A DNA stretch of 64,000 nt from Gentiana macrophylla (Eukaryota > Streptophyta > Magnoliopsida > Gentianales > Gentianaceae), in NCBI GenBank assembly GCA_026214975.1, contig JAOBSW010000067.1:124001-188000 (forward strand). Reading direction: 5' to 3'. A program made the position numbers and the translations under genes. Each line of letters opens with the position of its first letter. Position 1 is the first letter of the stretch. Of this stretch, positions 20,722 to 32,790 are shown in pieces. A model generated the notes under the pieces. The model searched no databases. It was given only the letters and a program-made list of their open reading frames with translations, and was not told the origin of the DNA.

Positions 20722-21996
20722 TGATGATCAAGCCATCATCATTTTCTACACATCTGTTATGGTCCACAATTTCACATTGATGATCGTTAACCGTTAGAGG
20801 CTTATATCAAGAGATTTGCATGAGATTCGCATTCCCTTCAACATGAAAAACTTATGGAACTTTAATTTATCCATATTCATATTTATAAGGTTCCACATAA
20901 TTATGAAGGGTCGGTTTATTGAAGAATACAAGTTGTCCTTTAATCGGGCTGAATTCGCTAGGTTTGCATATTCTGGTAAACTTGCACATTTTCATCGATC
21001 CACTTGTCATCCCGTGGACTACTTTGATCTAAGAGAAGCCCAATGTGATGGAGTACATGTCCAAATGAAGAGGATGGTTTCTTACTTAGATTATTTTAAC
21101 ACATTTAGGCCAAATAGCATGGATCATGAATTCAAGAGAAGAGAATATGGACTTTTGCTATTTATTTTTTTATTTGGAGTCTTATTATTATTATTGTTGT
21201 CCAATAAGGCCTTCCAAGGCCATCTAGCACGAAATTTAAAAGTCTTATGGTGATTGATTCCATCAAATCTTCATATTATTTTGGTAGATAATCAATCAAT
21301 CTGATTGAGGGATTATTTACTATTGAATGATTTGAAGATCTCTGGTATTTTTCGAATTATATTTTTTATTTATTTCACTTCGACTTAGGAGTTGTACATC
21401 TTGGTTCATTTTTATTTTAATTTTCTTATTTTTATTTTCTAGAAAATAAAATGCCAAGTTCCTTGACCTATAAAAGGAGGAGGCATCCATTGTAATTTGA
21501 CACCTTGAATTGATTAATAATATTATTATTTTGAGTTGTTTTCTCATTAGATTTTTACAAATTTTGTTAAGTAGTCTATGGTTTAAGGATCATGGCTTCT
21601 ACATAGCAATTGGTTCTTTTAGTTTCATCCTTAAGTTAAACTACTTTTGCTCAAATCTTGTTCTTCATCTTATTCTATTTCTTTTGTTTTCCTTTCATTT
21701 TGGGATCTAAACGTGGTTAGAGAACTCGCACCAGATACTTTAAGCTATGCTCATAATGCGAAAGATATAAAGGAAATTTTACAGATTCTGGATGAATGCG
21801 GTAGATGTAAAGGAAATTTTATAGAATCTGTAGTTTACAGTAAAAAAAAGTGTATCTGATGCAGTGTTATTTTTCCTGTTGAAATCTCTACAATAGAGTT
21901 TTTAAATGATTTACAGTATCTAGTGCAAGTGCTCTTATTCATTGTATTACTTAGGGTTTTGACAATTTCATTGTTAAGGGTCTAAGGTATAGATCA
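20722..21996 (+). repeat. 5' LTR of the gypsy-like element
   Basis: Begins TGATGATCAAGCC and aligns along its length with 25243-26360. It carries about 200 extra bases (about 21720-21930) missing from the right LTR, including an internal duplication of AAAGATATAAAGGAAATTTT. A TATAAAAGG box lies at about 21470. Confidence 0.85.
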
Positions 21997-21997
21997 G

Positions 21998-22010
21998 TTG
22001 GCATCAGAGC
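21998..22010 (+). other. primer binding site, TTGGCATCAGAGC
   Basis: One mismatch from the common initiator-tRNA-Met PBS (TGGTATCAGAGC), placed directly after the LTR end. Confidence 0.7.
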
Positions 22011-23080
22011 AAGTAGTTCAATCCATTTGTTTTGGTGTTGCTGATTTGACATCCGTTTTTATTCAATTCATTTAATTACCATATCACCTCAAACAAATCT
22101 GAAATTTTTATCACAAATAAATACCCTTTGATCAATGTTTTCTCTTTTTATTTCATCTCAAAATTTGAATAGTATCATACTGAAAACTGCACCCCAACAC
22201 AGAATACCCTGTTCTGTAATTCTGCAGCAGTAGATCTTCTTTTGAATCTTGTTTGAGTGGGTTAAAAAATTCCAAATTCATTGAACATTTGTGGTGTGAT
22301 AGGAAATTGTTTGTTCTACAAACTTCCTCTTTTGAGTTTTTCCATATTCGTCATAGTTTGATCAAGGTCGGCGACATAAGCCACTGTAACAATTCTGAAA
22401 TTTTTGACAGATTGAACCAGTTGACAAGAAATGATTGTTTGGTCAACATATGAAAGTCAAAAAATCTGAATTTTGAATATCATCTACATAACGCATTATT
22501 CTACAAATTCCCTTTTTACTTCAGTTCAAATTCATTTTCATTTGGCCTGCACATGCCAATTAGTGCATGGCTAATTTTCTCGACAAAATCGAAGTTGTCA
22601 CCAAATTCAAATTCAAGTGCTAATCATTAAGGCAATCGATTAAAAGGTGATAACCTGATCTAATCCATGTTCTTCAAAGTTTTAGAGTCAAAAAAACAAA
22701 AAAGAAAAAAAATCATATAAAAGAGCCAGACACTCAAAAAGTGCCTCAATTATGTTACATTTTTTTTTATCTCTTCCACGTCTACTCCATCCTTTTGTCT
22801 TTTATTCTCACATATGAATCCCTCATAGCCTTCTCTTCTTGTGATTTGAGGACTAAGGACACAGTGATTCACAAGGCAGTGCAAGCATATTATTGTGCAT
22901 TTTTTAATTGTTTATTACTCTAATTGAGAAAGAGCGGTAAAAGGAAATTGTGTGGTGAGTCTATAAGAGGGGAGAGAAAAGCCAGAGTGAATCATCAATC
23001 ACCAAAATAAAGAGTGAAAGTGAGAATTTTTATTTTGTTGTTGTTATATTATTATTTTTTCTTTGTAAATAAAAATCATA

Positions 23081-23434
23081 ATGTCACATTATCTTTCCTT
23101 TTCCTGGAAAAATCCAAATTACAACGGTTTAAAATCTTTTGATTTTAGTAAAGGGAGATCTAAAAGTCCTAATACTTATGATCAAGAGTTTAAGACCAGA
23201 AAGGGAACAACTTGTAAATATCATTCTTCTGGTTCCTTTAAAACTAGAGATATATATTGTTCCATTTGTGATGATTATGGACATTACGATCATAAATGTC
23301 CTACTTTGAGGAAACAATATAATGATCCAGTTATTGCTCATAATCACATAAGAAATGTAAGAATTTCTTACTGTAATTCTCAAGATTCATTTTGTTCTAG
23401 ATCTACAAATTTGGCACTAAAAGATGATGTATAA
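23081..23434 (+). CDS. Gag C-terminal part with zinc knuckle (117 aa)
   Basis: The small ORF is rich in Ser, Lys and Asn and has one CX2CX4HX4C knuckle (CSICDDYGHYDHKC) at about residues 60-73. It lies between the PBS and the protease, the place of Gag nucleocapsid. It is much shorter than a normal gypsy Gag (300-500 aa), so the capsid part is missing or scattered. Confidence 0.65.
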   Translation: MSHYLSFSWKNPNYNGLKSFDFSKGRSKSPNTYDQEFKTRKGTTCKYHSSGSFKTRDIYCSICDDYGHYDHKCPTLRKQYNDPVIAHNHIRNVRISYCNSQDSFCSRSTNLALKDDV

Positions 23435-23756
23435 AATCTTGATTTGGATAAGGCATGGGTTTAATTGGTTGAGAAAAGAAAATTAAAAAGGGTCAAAAAG
23501 AATTTGAAAAGAATAACGAGGAGGAGAAAATGAAGTTGAAAATCTGAGAGATTTTGAGGAAGAAATTTTAGTCGAAAACGAAAAATCTTGTGAAGATGTG
23601 AGAACTTCTAATTTTATAAATGCTTCCTCTTTGATTTATTGTGAGCAGGTTGGTGAAAGCAAGCAACGCTTGAACCATGAAAAAGTGGTTGCGACTAAGG
23701 TTAAAGAAGTGGAGTCTTCTGATACCTTGCAAACTAAGGAGTTTTATACATGATTC

Positions 23757-24065
23757 ATGGTAATGGACCGGATTTGTTTGGAAAGCATTGATAATACTTG
23801 TGAATCTAATGTGGTAAGCCAAGAAACGGTAGAAAAACTTAATTTGAAAACTTTTGATCATCCAAACCCATATAGTCTAAAATGCCTTAATGAGTTTGAG
23901 GAAATTAAGGTTTCCAAGCAAGTTGTGATTTCATTTTCTCTTGGGACTTATCATGATCAGATCTTATTTGATGTCATCCCTATGCTTAATTGTCATATAA
24001 TTTTGGGAAAACCTTGGTCAGATGAAAAGAAAGCTAAGTATGATGGTAAACTTAACTGGTTTTGA
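23757..24065 (+). CDS. gypsy retropepsin-like domain (102 aa)
   Basis: Contains NVVSQETVEKLNL, HPNPYSLKCLNE, KQVVISFSLGTYHDQILFDV and HIILGKPW, the order typical of the aspartic protease that precedes RT in plant gypsy elements. The catalytic DSG-like stretch lies before the chosen start, in or near a disrupted region (ESIDNTC may be its relic). The ORF stops at NWF and is not followed by RT. Confidence 0.75.
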   Translation: MVMDRICLESIDNTCESNVVSQETVEKLNLKTFDHPNPYSLKCLNEFEEIKVSKQVVISFSLGTYHDQILFDVIPMLNCHIILGKPWSDEKKAKYDGKLNWF

Positions 24066-24347
24066 ATTAAGCACAACAAGAAAACGATTATACTAACTTC
24101 TTTGAGTAATCAACGTGTTTTTGAAACTCAATTAAAAATGGCTAATTCAAGAAAAGAGTCATCTTTGAAATGTTTAAGCCAAACTAATGACTTTGTTGAA
24201 CCAACGGTGCAAGATAATGGCATAGATATAATGTGCTTGAACATGAACTTGATATTAATTCTTTGAATGAAAATTGCGAGCATGATTTAGAAATGGATCC
24301 AACAACTTGTATGCTTCAGAATGGATCTAATGTGTGTTTGGATTTAA

Positions 24348-25048
24348 ATGTTGAGAAGCTTGAAATCAAGTGGTATGACAATCCTTGCCGAGGTAGAAAC
24401 TAGTGTAAATGATTCCATTGGCCTAAATAATTTTCATATAATGGAACATAAAGCACTTAATTCTAATTTTCGTAAAAGGATTCAATTAAAAGATGTTGAT
24501 ATGAGTAAAAGTCTTGATGTGATTAAAATGCGTCTTTTGAGGGTAAATCATGTCTTATGGAGGTAGAAGAATGTCCACCTTTTGTTGGTATTTGTGGAGA
24601 TAAAGATGAGATTTTTATGGAAATAAAAGACTTAAGATATTTTCATAATTATTTAGATCCATTTCTAAGTGATAATGAAATTATCTTTAATTCTCGTTAT
24701 TTTGGTAATTGCGATTTGCATGTATCTGAGTTGTCCAATCAATATTCTTGTTTTGAGAGAAAGAAATGTAATGAAAATTAGGGTAAATTTGGCAAAAAGG
24801 ATTTAATTGATTTATTTAGAAAGAAAGTGCAAGTTGAAGCATATCATCTTTATTTTGGTTGTGCACTATATGAAATTGTTGTGCTTAGTGAACTCAAAAT
24901 CTTGCAGAACTTTTATGCTTTATCCCTTTGTCAAGATAACTTAAGCATGTCTGAAGTTTTTGATAAGAAAATGAGAGTAAGTTTACTAAAAAGAGAAAAA
25001 ATTTGCAACGAAAAAGATAGTAAATTTATTTGGTTTCTTTGTGAATAA
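24348..25048 (+). pseudogene. unrecognised broken ORF between protease and 3' LTR
   Basis: Three consecutive plus-strand ORFs (24348-24566, 24557-24781, 24827-25048) look like one former reading frame broken by stops and frame changes. They are rich in Leu, Asp, Glu and Cys and contain CPPFVGICGDKDEIFM and LSEVFDKKMR-like stretches. They show no RT, RNase H or integrase motif. Probably an accessory ORF of the element or an eroded filler; function unknown. Confidence 0.4.
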
Positions 25049-25242
25049 TAGAGGAAATGATATCAGTGGCATAGATTTATTGCGGAGGAATATTAAACAC
25101 AAAGTTAGAAAGACTAATCCACTAATCTTTTGCACTAGCTTTGTTGTTTTTGTTGGTTGTGGATGGCAGGATCATGATGATATAGTCAGATTATCGATGA
25201 TGTTTTGGATTCGAGGACGAATCTTTTCAAAGGGGGTGGATA

Positions 25243-26360
25243 TGATGGAGGACCATCAAGTCATCATCATTTTCTACACATCTCTTATGGTCCACAATTT
25301 CACATTGATGATAGTTAACCGTCAGAGGCTCATATCAAGAGATTTGCATGAGATTCGCTTTCCCTTCAACATGAAAAACTTATGGAACTTTAATTTATCA
25401 CTTATATTGATATTTGTAAGGTTCCACATAATTATGAAGGGTTGGTTTATTCAAGAATACAAGTTGTCCTTTAATTGGGTTGAATTCGCAGGTTTGCATA
25501 TTCTGGAAAACTTGCACATTTTCATCGATCCACTTGTCATCCCGTGGACTATTTTGATTTAAGAGAAGCCCAATGTGATGGTTAACATGTCCAAATGAAG
25601 TGAATGGTTTCTTACTTAGATTATTTTAACACATTTGGGCCAAAGAGCATGGATCAAGAATTCAAGAGAAGAGAAGATGAACTTTTGCTACTTTATTTTT
25701 TTTATATTTGGAGTCTTATTATTATTATTGGTGTCCAATAAGGCCTTCCAAGGCCATCTAGCACAAAATTTAAAAGTCTTATGGTGATTGATTCCACCAA
25801 ATCTTCATATTATTTTGGTAGATAATCAATCAATCTGATTGGGAGATTATTTACTATTGAAAGATTTGAACATCTCTGGTATTTTTGGAATTATCTTTTT
25901 ATTTATTTATTTCACTTAGACTTAGGAGTTGTCTAGGTTCATTTTTATTTTAAATTTTCTTATTTTTATTTTCTGGAAAATAAAATGCCAACTTTCTTGA
26001 CCTATAAAAGGAGGAGGCATCCATTGTAATTTGACACCTTGAATTGATTAATAATATTATTATTTTGAGTTGTTTTCTCATTAGATTTTTAACACTTTTG
26101 TTAAGTGCATTTTAAGTTTGTGAGCATAGCTTAAAGTGTCTCATTGTAGTCTATGGTTTAAGGATTATTAGAAGGGTTTTTGGTTTTTTCATAGCCATTG
26201 GTTCTTTTAGTTTTATCCTTGAGTTAAACTACTTTTGCTCAAGTCTTGTTCTTCATCTTATTTTATTTTTTTGTTTTCCTTTTCAGTTTGGGATCTAAAC
26301 GTGGTTATTCTTTGTATTACTTAGGGTTCTTGGCAATTTCATTGTTAAGGGTCCAAGGTG
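25243..26360 (+). repeat. 3' LTR of the gypsy-like element
   Basis: Follows the AAAGGGGGTGGATA polypurine tract and parallels 20722-21996, ending GGGTCCAAGG where the 5' LTR ends GGGTCTAAGG. Confidence 0.85.
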
Positions 26361-27800
26361 AATCCAAACTTATATAGGGGGCGGGTGAACGGATACGACT
26401 CTTCAACATCTGAGGCAATAAAGACACTCCGGTTCTCGAAACACGCTACCGCTTTGAAAGGGCACATCCTTTCACATCTCAACAGATTAGTCATAAGATG
26501 CTTGCCAATATCGACGGAAAAGTTCCATCTTCCACCCACGTGCGAATAAGACTATTGCCTCGCTGTTAAGCCAGTCCGCTATTCAGCACGGGATGTTAAG
26601 CCCTATGCTAGCTAGCCCGCTCGCTATTATGCCCGACACTGCCCGGCATGTTCGCTATTAAGCACAATGTTGCTATGTCCGGCGCTACCAAGCCCATTTG
26701 CTGTTAAGCACATCTCTATTAAGCATATCGCTATTAAGAACCTTGCTACTCAGTGCATTGCTATTAAGCCAAACACTATTTAGCTCGACCTTACTCAGCC
26801 ATACGCTCTGTAATGGTCTATCACGGCAAAAGGTAAATCAAGTCGCCTTACAACTTTACTCTCTGACATTCGTGTGCACCGTGATTAGGTCAAGGAGTAT
26901 GGGGGTCATTGATATGCCAAGCCCAAAATGAGCCCGCGAGTGATCAACTGGGCTCCAATTTCAAGGCTTAAGTCGCAGGGTCCTCGGCCCACATGGTCCG
27001 CACCTTCATAAGCCGGGCCGGGCCCGACTCACATCTAGCTCGCCTCTATCGATATTCATCTGAGTGGGGCAAATGAGCATCGATCTGAAAAGCCTCCAAC
27101 TCGTCGAGGATGAGCATTGGTTGGCGACCTTCTTGCCCCCAACTCGACAGTCCGACTCCAACTCGGACCAAGCTCGCTCGACAGACAACAACAGTTAAAG
27201 TGCGACGGTTATAACAATCTGCGACGGTTACCTTGAGGCCCGACCAATCAAAGACTGACACGTCACCCACGTTTATTATTCTTTAACTGTTGTACTTACG
27301 CCTATAAGTAGTGACACTTTTGGGATTATTTCTGGAATGCCACCATTCTGTGGTGTAAATGTGGAAATACCACTTTAGTGCAATTTTCACGATTTTGGTT
27401 CGCGATTTTCTCCCATTTTTTTTCATAAATGTGCATGATCTTAAGGTACACAAATCCCCTATTGGGGTTCCCCTTCCCAATTAGGGTTTAGTTTGGTTCC
27501 AAAAACATCTAAAACGTGAAAAACGGAGAGGTATTCGACAAAGGAATGGTAGTCCAGAAATTGCCTTGCCTCTATAGTGGTATTTCGGCAAAGGTCCCTG
27601 ATACTTTTTCCCTTGTAAGGGACAAGCTAATAGACAATTGCAATAAAACTCAGCTAATTTGTCGACTCATTTAGCTCTCATTTACTTACTTTAATCTTCA
27701 TATAATTTGTGATATTTTGCACAATATCACTTTTAAAAGATAAATTCAATTAAAATGAAATTAAGGTATCTACAAATCAGCCCCCAATTAAAACAATTTA
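26361..27800. other. retroelement-derived DNA with a GCTATTAAGC repeat patch
   Basis: About 20 irregular copies of CTATTAAGC-like phrases at 26555-26810 are followed by GC-rich DNA with many CTCG phrases, then AT-rich DNA. No ORF has family character. It may be the severed remainder of an older LTR element. Confidence 0.45.
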
Positions 27801-27801
27801 G

Positions 27802-28142
27802 CTCTATGTTTGGTTTCGGGTTATGTTGCATCCAACTCGATACTTTATTTATTTTTGTATCTTATTTACCATTATTTTATTAATTCTATTATTTTATTAT
27901 AATTTCTCTAACCAACTATTCACCATCAACAAATAAAAAAATGTTAATCAATTAATTTTATTCACCCACTACACTATTTAACATGTACTTTATCAATATA
28001 ATATTTCTTTCAAATTTCTCTTACCAATCATTTCTTCACTTACGCAAATTTCAATACAAAATATTAACTTTATAATCATTATTTTACTTTATTTCATTCA
28101 CTTCATCTCTCATGAATCCCTTCAAGTCCAAATAATCCAAAA
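27802..28142. mobile_element. small MITE-like insertion in the 3' flank of the second E2 gene
   Basis: The first E2 gene's 3' flank runs from CCCCCAATTAAAACAATT to GGTGTCATGGTG in about 40 bases. In the second gene about 330 AT-rich bases intervene, with inverted-looking ends (TTGGTTTCGGGTTAT and GGTTTTGGATTATTTGG). No coding capacity. Family not resolved. Confidence 0.55.
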
Positions 28143-28149
28143 CCAGGTG

Positions 28150-30120
28150 TCATGGTGTTTTGGTTTGATTTGAGCTATAAACTTTCCAAACCATACAGAC
28201 TACCAGCGTACAAAAACCAAACCAACCCCACTCAACCTGGCCCAAACTTAGCCCTCCGCTCTCGATAGCCACTTCCTTTTTAGACTTTGACGTCGTAGTG
28301 TTCGTCTTTCTTGAAGAACCTTCCAACAATTTTTCTACTTCAGTGTTTCTCTTTTCCTCTGCATCTTCACCTCTGGAAGACGTAGCAATCACCATCTTTG
28401 ACGGTTGTGTTATCTTTAATGGCGAAACATGATATCTCTTGAAGCTATCAATTAGAGCTGTATGTGTTTTTTTTAAAGTTGACTTGAACTGTGTCGATAT
28501 CTTACCAGAACTAGATGAAGATGATGTGCCATCTTGTAAATGTTGTCCAATCGCGGTACGACCATTGCTATAACTGTTGATGGCATCCAATAAATACGGT
28601 CCACGCTGGCGACAATGCTCAAGAACAACCTCCTTAAAAGCATTAGGTGGTTTGTGCAATATGTGCAACAATGTATTACAAGACATTATAAATACATCTG
28701 TATTGTAATCCAAAGATACCTTTGCATAAGCATTATTCAATGATAGTAATTGACGTCCCGGTTCATTGAAGTATGGTTGACTATTGAGCACAAGTCCTTG
28801 AATCGATACCAAAACTTGAAGAATGGTGGATTGTTCTGGATTCCATAATTCGACTCCCGTTCCGCTCCAAGTGTTTAACAAGCTCAAACAAACCATCCCA
28901 TTTTTATATAGATTCGGGTTAAGGCGATAGCCGTGAGAGTGATAGTGAAGTTTTGGCGGTTGTGATGGATAATTTGGAGGAAGAAGAATGTCAAAGAAGA
29001 AAAGACAATCATGGTACGGAGTCTCTGATGCACCAATAATCATAGCACGAAGCAAATCAACCCTATGCTCGTAGGCACGGACATAAATGGATTCAGGAAG
29101 ATTTTTTTCAAGGATTTCCCACTCTTTTGCAATAGCTTTTGAGGCTGAACTGGTTGGATTCTTGAAGTATGATGGAGTCTTTTCCCTCACAAAGTGATGG
29201 TCTGAAAAAGCTGATTCATCAGATACTAAGTCGAAATTTTTAAGCTCCTTTCGTTCTGCACCTGATCAAATATATACAATCCATCAAATACATGCAAATA
29301 CAACCGACCATGATCGCTCGACTAATGCCCAAAACCATGTATAATTATTTCATCATTTAATTGTAAAACTGAGTGAAAATCATCCAATTTCGTCATCTAA
29401 GTACGTACGTAAGCACCCATACTAATCCGATGGATTTTGAGAATAGCCTATCTAGGACATTATCCTTTGTTTTTTCAAGGGCTAAAAGAAAATTTATTCA
29501 TTAGACAGAATTAGAAAATACCCTAATTATTATTCAATCTTGATGATAAAATTAGAAAACTTTAAATTAGCTGTTGATTCTGTTGGTGTCACTGCTTGGA
29601 AACCACCCATTACTACGTAACATGACGGATTTGGTTGATTAATAATAGATGTTGGTTCATAAAAAAAATAAAATTTATAAGATGGTGATACGCCCGATAT
29701 ATAGTCCATACATAAATTGGTGCACAAATAATACAACCATATCAAGAAAGATTTGTGATTATACAAGAAACAGACATAGGCGACAGATTTTTTGAAATGT
29801 TTTGTTATTCTATCACCTTTTATAATTGGAGGGTTTGACAGAGTATTTTCTATCGTTAAGAAAATCTGCAGATTCTAATCGATAATAATCTAAATAATTT
29901 AAAATTTCATTACTTTGCTCTTCGAATATGAGAAACCGAAAACCAGAATTTCTTTGACTCAAAAAACACTTTTTTTCCCCTTCACGGAGATATATAGACG
30001 AGACTTAAAAGTTACACTGCAGAGTGCAGATCGAGTGACAGGAAAATTAAATTAAATAAAATTGAGAAAGAAAGAAAAAAAAACGGAAAGCAATAGTACT
30101 GAATAGATACCTGACGCCAT
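28150..30120 (-). CDS. E2 ubiquitin-conjugating enzyme with C-terminal membrane segment, PHO2/UBC38-like (371 aa)
   Basis: Exons: 30111-30120 (ATGGCGTCAG) and 28150-29255, with an 855-nt intron. The phase-1 junction restores a single frame. The first 25 residues include the FSDHHF motif of this E2 subgroup. The UBC fold follows, with RVDLLRAMIIGASETPYHD, FFFDILLPPNYPSQPPKLHY and NPNLYKNGMVCLSLL; the catalytic Cys is at about residue 126. A Lys/Glu/Ser-rich linker leads to a hydrophobic WGWFGFCTLVVCMVW segment at about 345-362 and a short tail, so the enzyme is probably tail-anchored, perhaps in the ER as known for PHO2. It is a duplicate of the gene at 13.1-14.5 kb, about 15 kb away in the same orientation, with conserved intron position and promoter. 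Confidence 0.88.
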
Positions 30121-30640
30121 TGCAAATAGCCTTTTGGGAGTTCTTCGTTTTGTACAAAGGTGACTGGTGACTGCCGGTAATGCGCTAGGGCTTACTGTTA
30201 ATATACAATATGTGGATAGGCATTGATTTGATTTGATTTGATTGATAAACTTTGATTCAGTGCAATAAATCGGCCCGGCCCTGAAATTTCTTGGGTTTAA
30301 GGACAGGTTAGCGAATTAAGTTTTTTAGTTCAAAATTTCTTTTTTTATCGATTCGAATTAGCGCAAGTAATTTTTTAATTTTTTTTTTTGGCTTTTATCA
30401 GTTTGAGTAATTTTTTTTTGAGTTTTAGCAATTCAAATTAAAAAAACAAACACATTATATTAGGTTGGATCGGATTGGATTTACAAAGTTTTTTTTGGGC
30501 TTCATTGGCCTTAGTGTTGGGCCGGCCTAGGCAATAAAGTTTGAGCATCTGGTATTGCGAGGGCTAAAATATTAAAGCCAGGGCAACTTATCAATTAATG
30601 TTTTGAAAAGACAAAATCATCCTCATCTTCGTCATCTCCT
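30121..30640. other. intergenic; E2 promoter then AT-rich DNA
   Basis: The first 100 bases parallel the first E2 gene's upstream region. Beyond that are poly-T-rich stretches without gene content. Confidence 0.5.
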
Positions 30641-30641
30641 A

Positions 30642-31068
30642 TGTTGCAAACTTTCGGTCCCTCTTTCATTCCCAATTACCACTACAACATCTTCCCATGG
30701 GACACATTTATAGACTCATATTTCCTTATCAATGGAAAGAGGAAAACTGTTGAAGTCCAAAGAAGCAACAATAGCAACCTGAACTCTATAAGCAAAGATC
30801 GGCGACAATACAACTTGTTCTCTCTCAGAAATAAGTCGAGCACCTTGCAAAGAAAATCGGTTGAGACTTACAACAAACAATTGAAGTATTCCCAACTGAT
30901 TCTGTTGTAACTGTTGCCTTACTATTTAAGCATAGAATTTCGTCTTGTAAATCTCAGATTTTAGAATAATTCTTCAATCAATGAAATGATTATTTTCCCG
31001 CTCATTGTTTGATTCAAATGTGTTCTTTTTAATCTTGAGTTCCTAACTGTGAATTCATAAATTCATCA
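30642..31068 (+). repeat. candidate 5' LTR of a copia relic
   Basis: Ends TTCATCA directly before the primer binding site TGGTATCAAAGC (31069-31080). The left end, TGTTGCAAACTT, is a guess because the partner LTR is lost. The plus ORF inside it is not gene-like. Confidence 0.35.
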
Positions 31069-31177
31069 TGGTATCAAAGCAATCTTGATAGCCCTCCCAT
31101 TCGTTTTAGCCATTTTTACTCGAATTTCTTTGCTTTTTCGATTTTGCATTACTTTTCTAAGTTCTTGTTAATTCGCC

Positions 31178-31748
31178 ATGAATAATCAAGTTCATGTTCC
31201 CATTATTCCTCCTGATTTTGTTTTACATCCCAGTGAGAGTCCCGCTTTTATCTTGGTCCAGCCAATTCTTGATGAGACTAACTATCATAGCTAGAAGATA
31301 GCAGTACTGAATGCTTTATCTTCGAAGAACAAGACTGGTTTCATTGATGGAACAGTCCAAAAACCAGTGGTGGATGATCATAATTTCAAGCTATGGAATT
31401 AGAACAACAGCATGGTCAAGGCTTGGTTGGCAAATTCGGTTTCAAACACATTGCACAAAGTGTTATGTGTACTCGCGAAGGACATATGGGATGATCTTGA
31501 CGATCATTATGGGGAGGAGATCTCGATGATTATCCGATTTGGTGGATGAAATTCAAGCTATGAAACAAGGTGATTCATCATTATTGAATACTTTGCTAAA
31601 CTCAAAGTTCTTTGGGATCAGTTACTAGTCCTTACCCCTCCTCCCACATGTGCTTGTGGTCAAGAATGGTATAGAGAGCATAATAAAAGAAATCATGTCA
31701 TACATTTTCTGAAGGGCCTTAATGATAATTTTTCTACTATGAAATTAC
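31178..31748 (+). pseudogene. copia Gag (UBN2-type) relic, cut by a second copia
   Basis: Starts MNNQVHVPIIPPDFVLHPSE and shows SPAFILVQPILDETNYHS, NKTGFIDGT, VLAKDIWDDLDDHYG, AKLKVLWDQL, the Cys-rich CACG and FLKGLNDNFS in order, all features of copia Gag. Stops replace Trp or Gln codons (TAG after NYHS, TAG in FKLWN). It ends abruptly at 31748, where the LTR of another element begins, and the remainder of its pol is not found in the window. Confidence 0.8.
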
Positions 31749-32489
31749 TGTTGGAATAGTGTCCTAAACCCAATTGGGTTGGAACTGATCCGACCGGGTC
31801 AGATCATTTCTACTATTTCTTTATGTTTATACATATATAAAATGGCTTTTCTGTTGTCATATATATATGTTCTTTTAAAGAACCAATTGTGAATTGTTAT
31901 ATGATAACGCCCTTAGTATTAAAGCTGATGATAGAAACCATGATAGGCGATTATGGTTGATGAGATCTCTAATCACTTTAATAAGTTTGATACTTAAATG
32001 TCTCTAGGCTGATGTACTATTAAACAGGGCATTGATAGTATAAACAGGCTAGCACGTATTATATGTCTTCTGTCTTTAAGGGCAAGGATAGATCTCGTCT
32101 ATCGAAGTGTAGAGACACTTGGACTGTACGTGGACATGTATTAGAGAATGCGTACGTTAGACTGACCCACTTACGTTAAGTGTCGCATTATGTGGCGGTT
32201 GTGTAATTATCCTTAAGACCGGAGTCTTCATGGCATCACGGTATGGATCATACCGGTTACTTTACGCATATATATTTTTTGTGCTTGTATTTATTTTATA
32301 TGATACGATAGATGCATGACTAGGCACGATCTAGATAAATGTGTATGATTTATGTCTATAGAGATAGATATATTTGATGAGACCGTAATTAAATTAATTA
32401 AATGAATGAATTTACATAAATACTTCCACAATAAAAATCAAGTCGAAATATTGTCTCCCAATATTATAGCGACGGTGAAGAGCCTTTGT

Positions 32490-32790
32490 TAGGATCCAAC
32501 TGATCGGCCCTCGTCGGGAGTTAACCTACCACGGGTATATCGTCGTTATTGAGATATGATCGTATGATATCTCGCGAATATTGGGTTATGACTTGACTAG
32601 AGTATTGCGGTGATTGGCCCTCGTCAGGATCGTCTTATTCTAGAGGCAATGGGTTGACTACCACATAAAGATGTGAATTGTCAAAGAGTTGACTAGTCAA
32701 CCACCAAAAGTCACATAGAGATGTGATTGGTAAGTGTTGCATACCTTTCGAATTATTCCGGTTGATCGGCCCTCGTCGGGAATCTGGGTA
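32490..32790. repeat. three dispersed TGATCGGCCCTCGTCGGGA motifs
   Basis: Near-identical 19-mers at about 32499, 32611 and 32762 inside the 5' part of the copia relic, about 110-150 bases apart. They may mark tandem enhancer-like LTR units. Confidence 0.6.

Larger units (their letters stand above)
20722..26360 (+). mobile_element. non-autonomous gypsy-like LTR retrotransposon with Gag and protease only
   Basis: Two direct repeats of more than 1 kb (20722-about 21996 and 25243-about 26360) frame an interior with a primer binding site, a Gag zinc knuckle and a gypsy retropepsin. No reverse transcriptase, RNase H or integrase motif was found in the 3.2-kb interior. A polypurine tract AAAGGGGGTGGA precedes the right LTR. 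Candidate target duplications GAATT/GAATC are only four of five. Confidence 0.85.
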
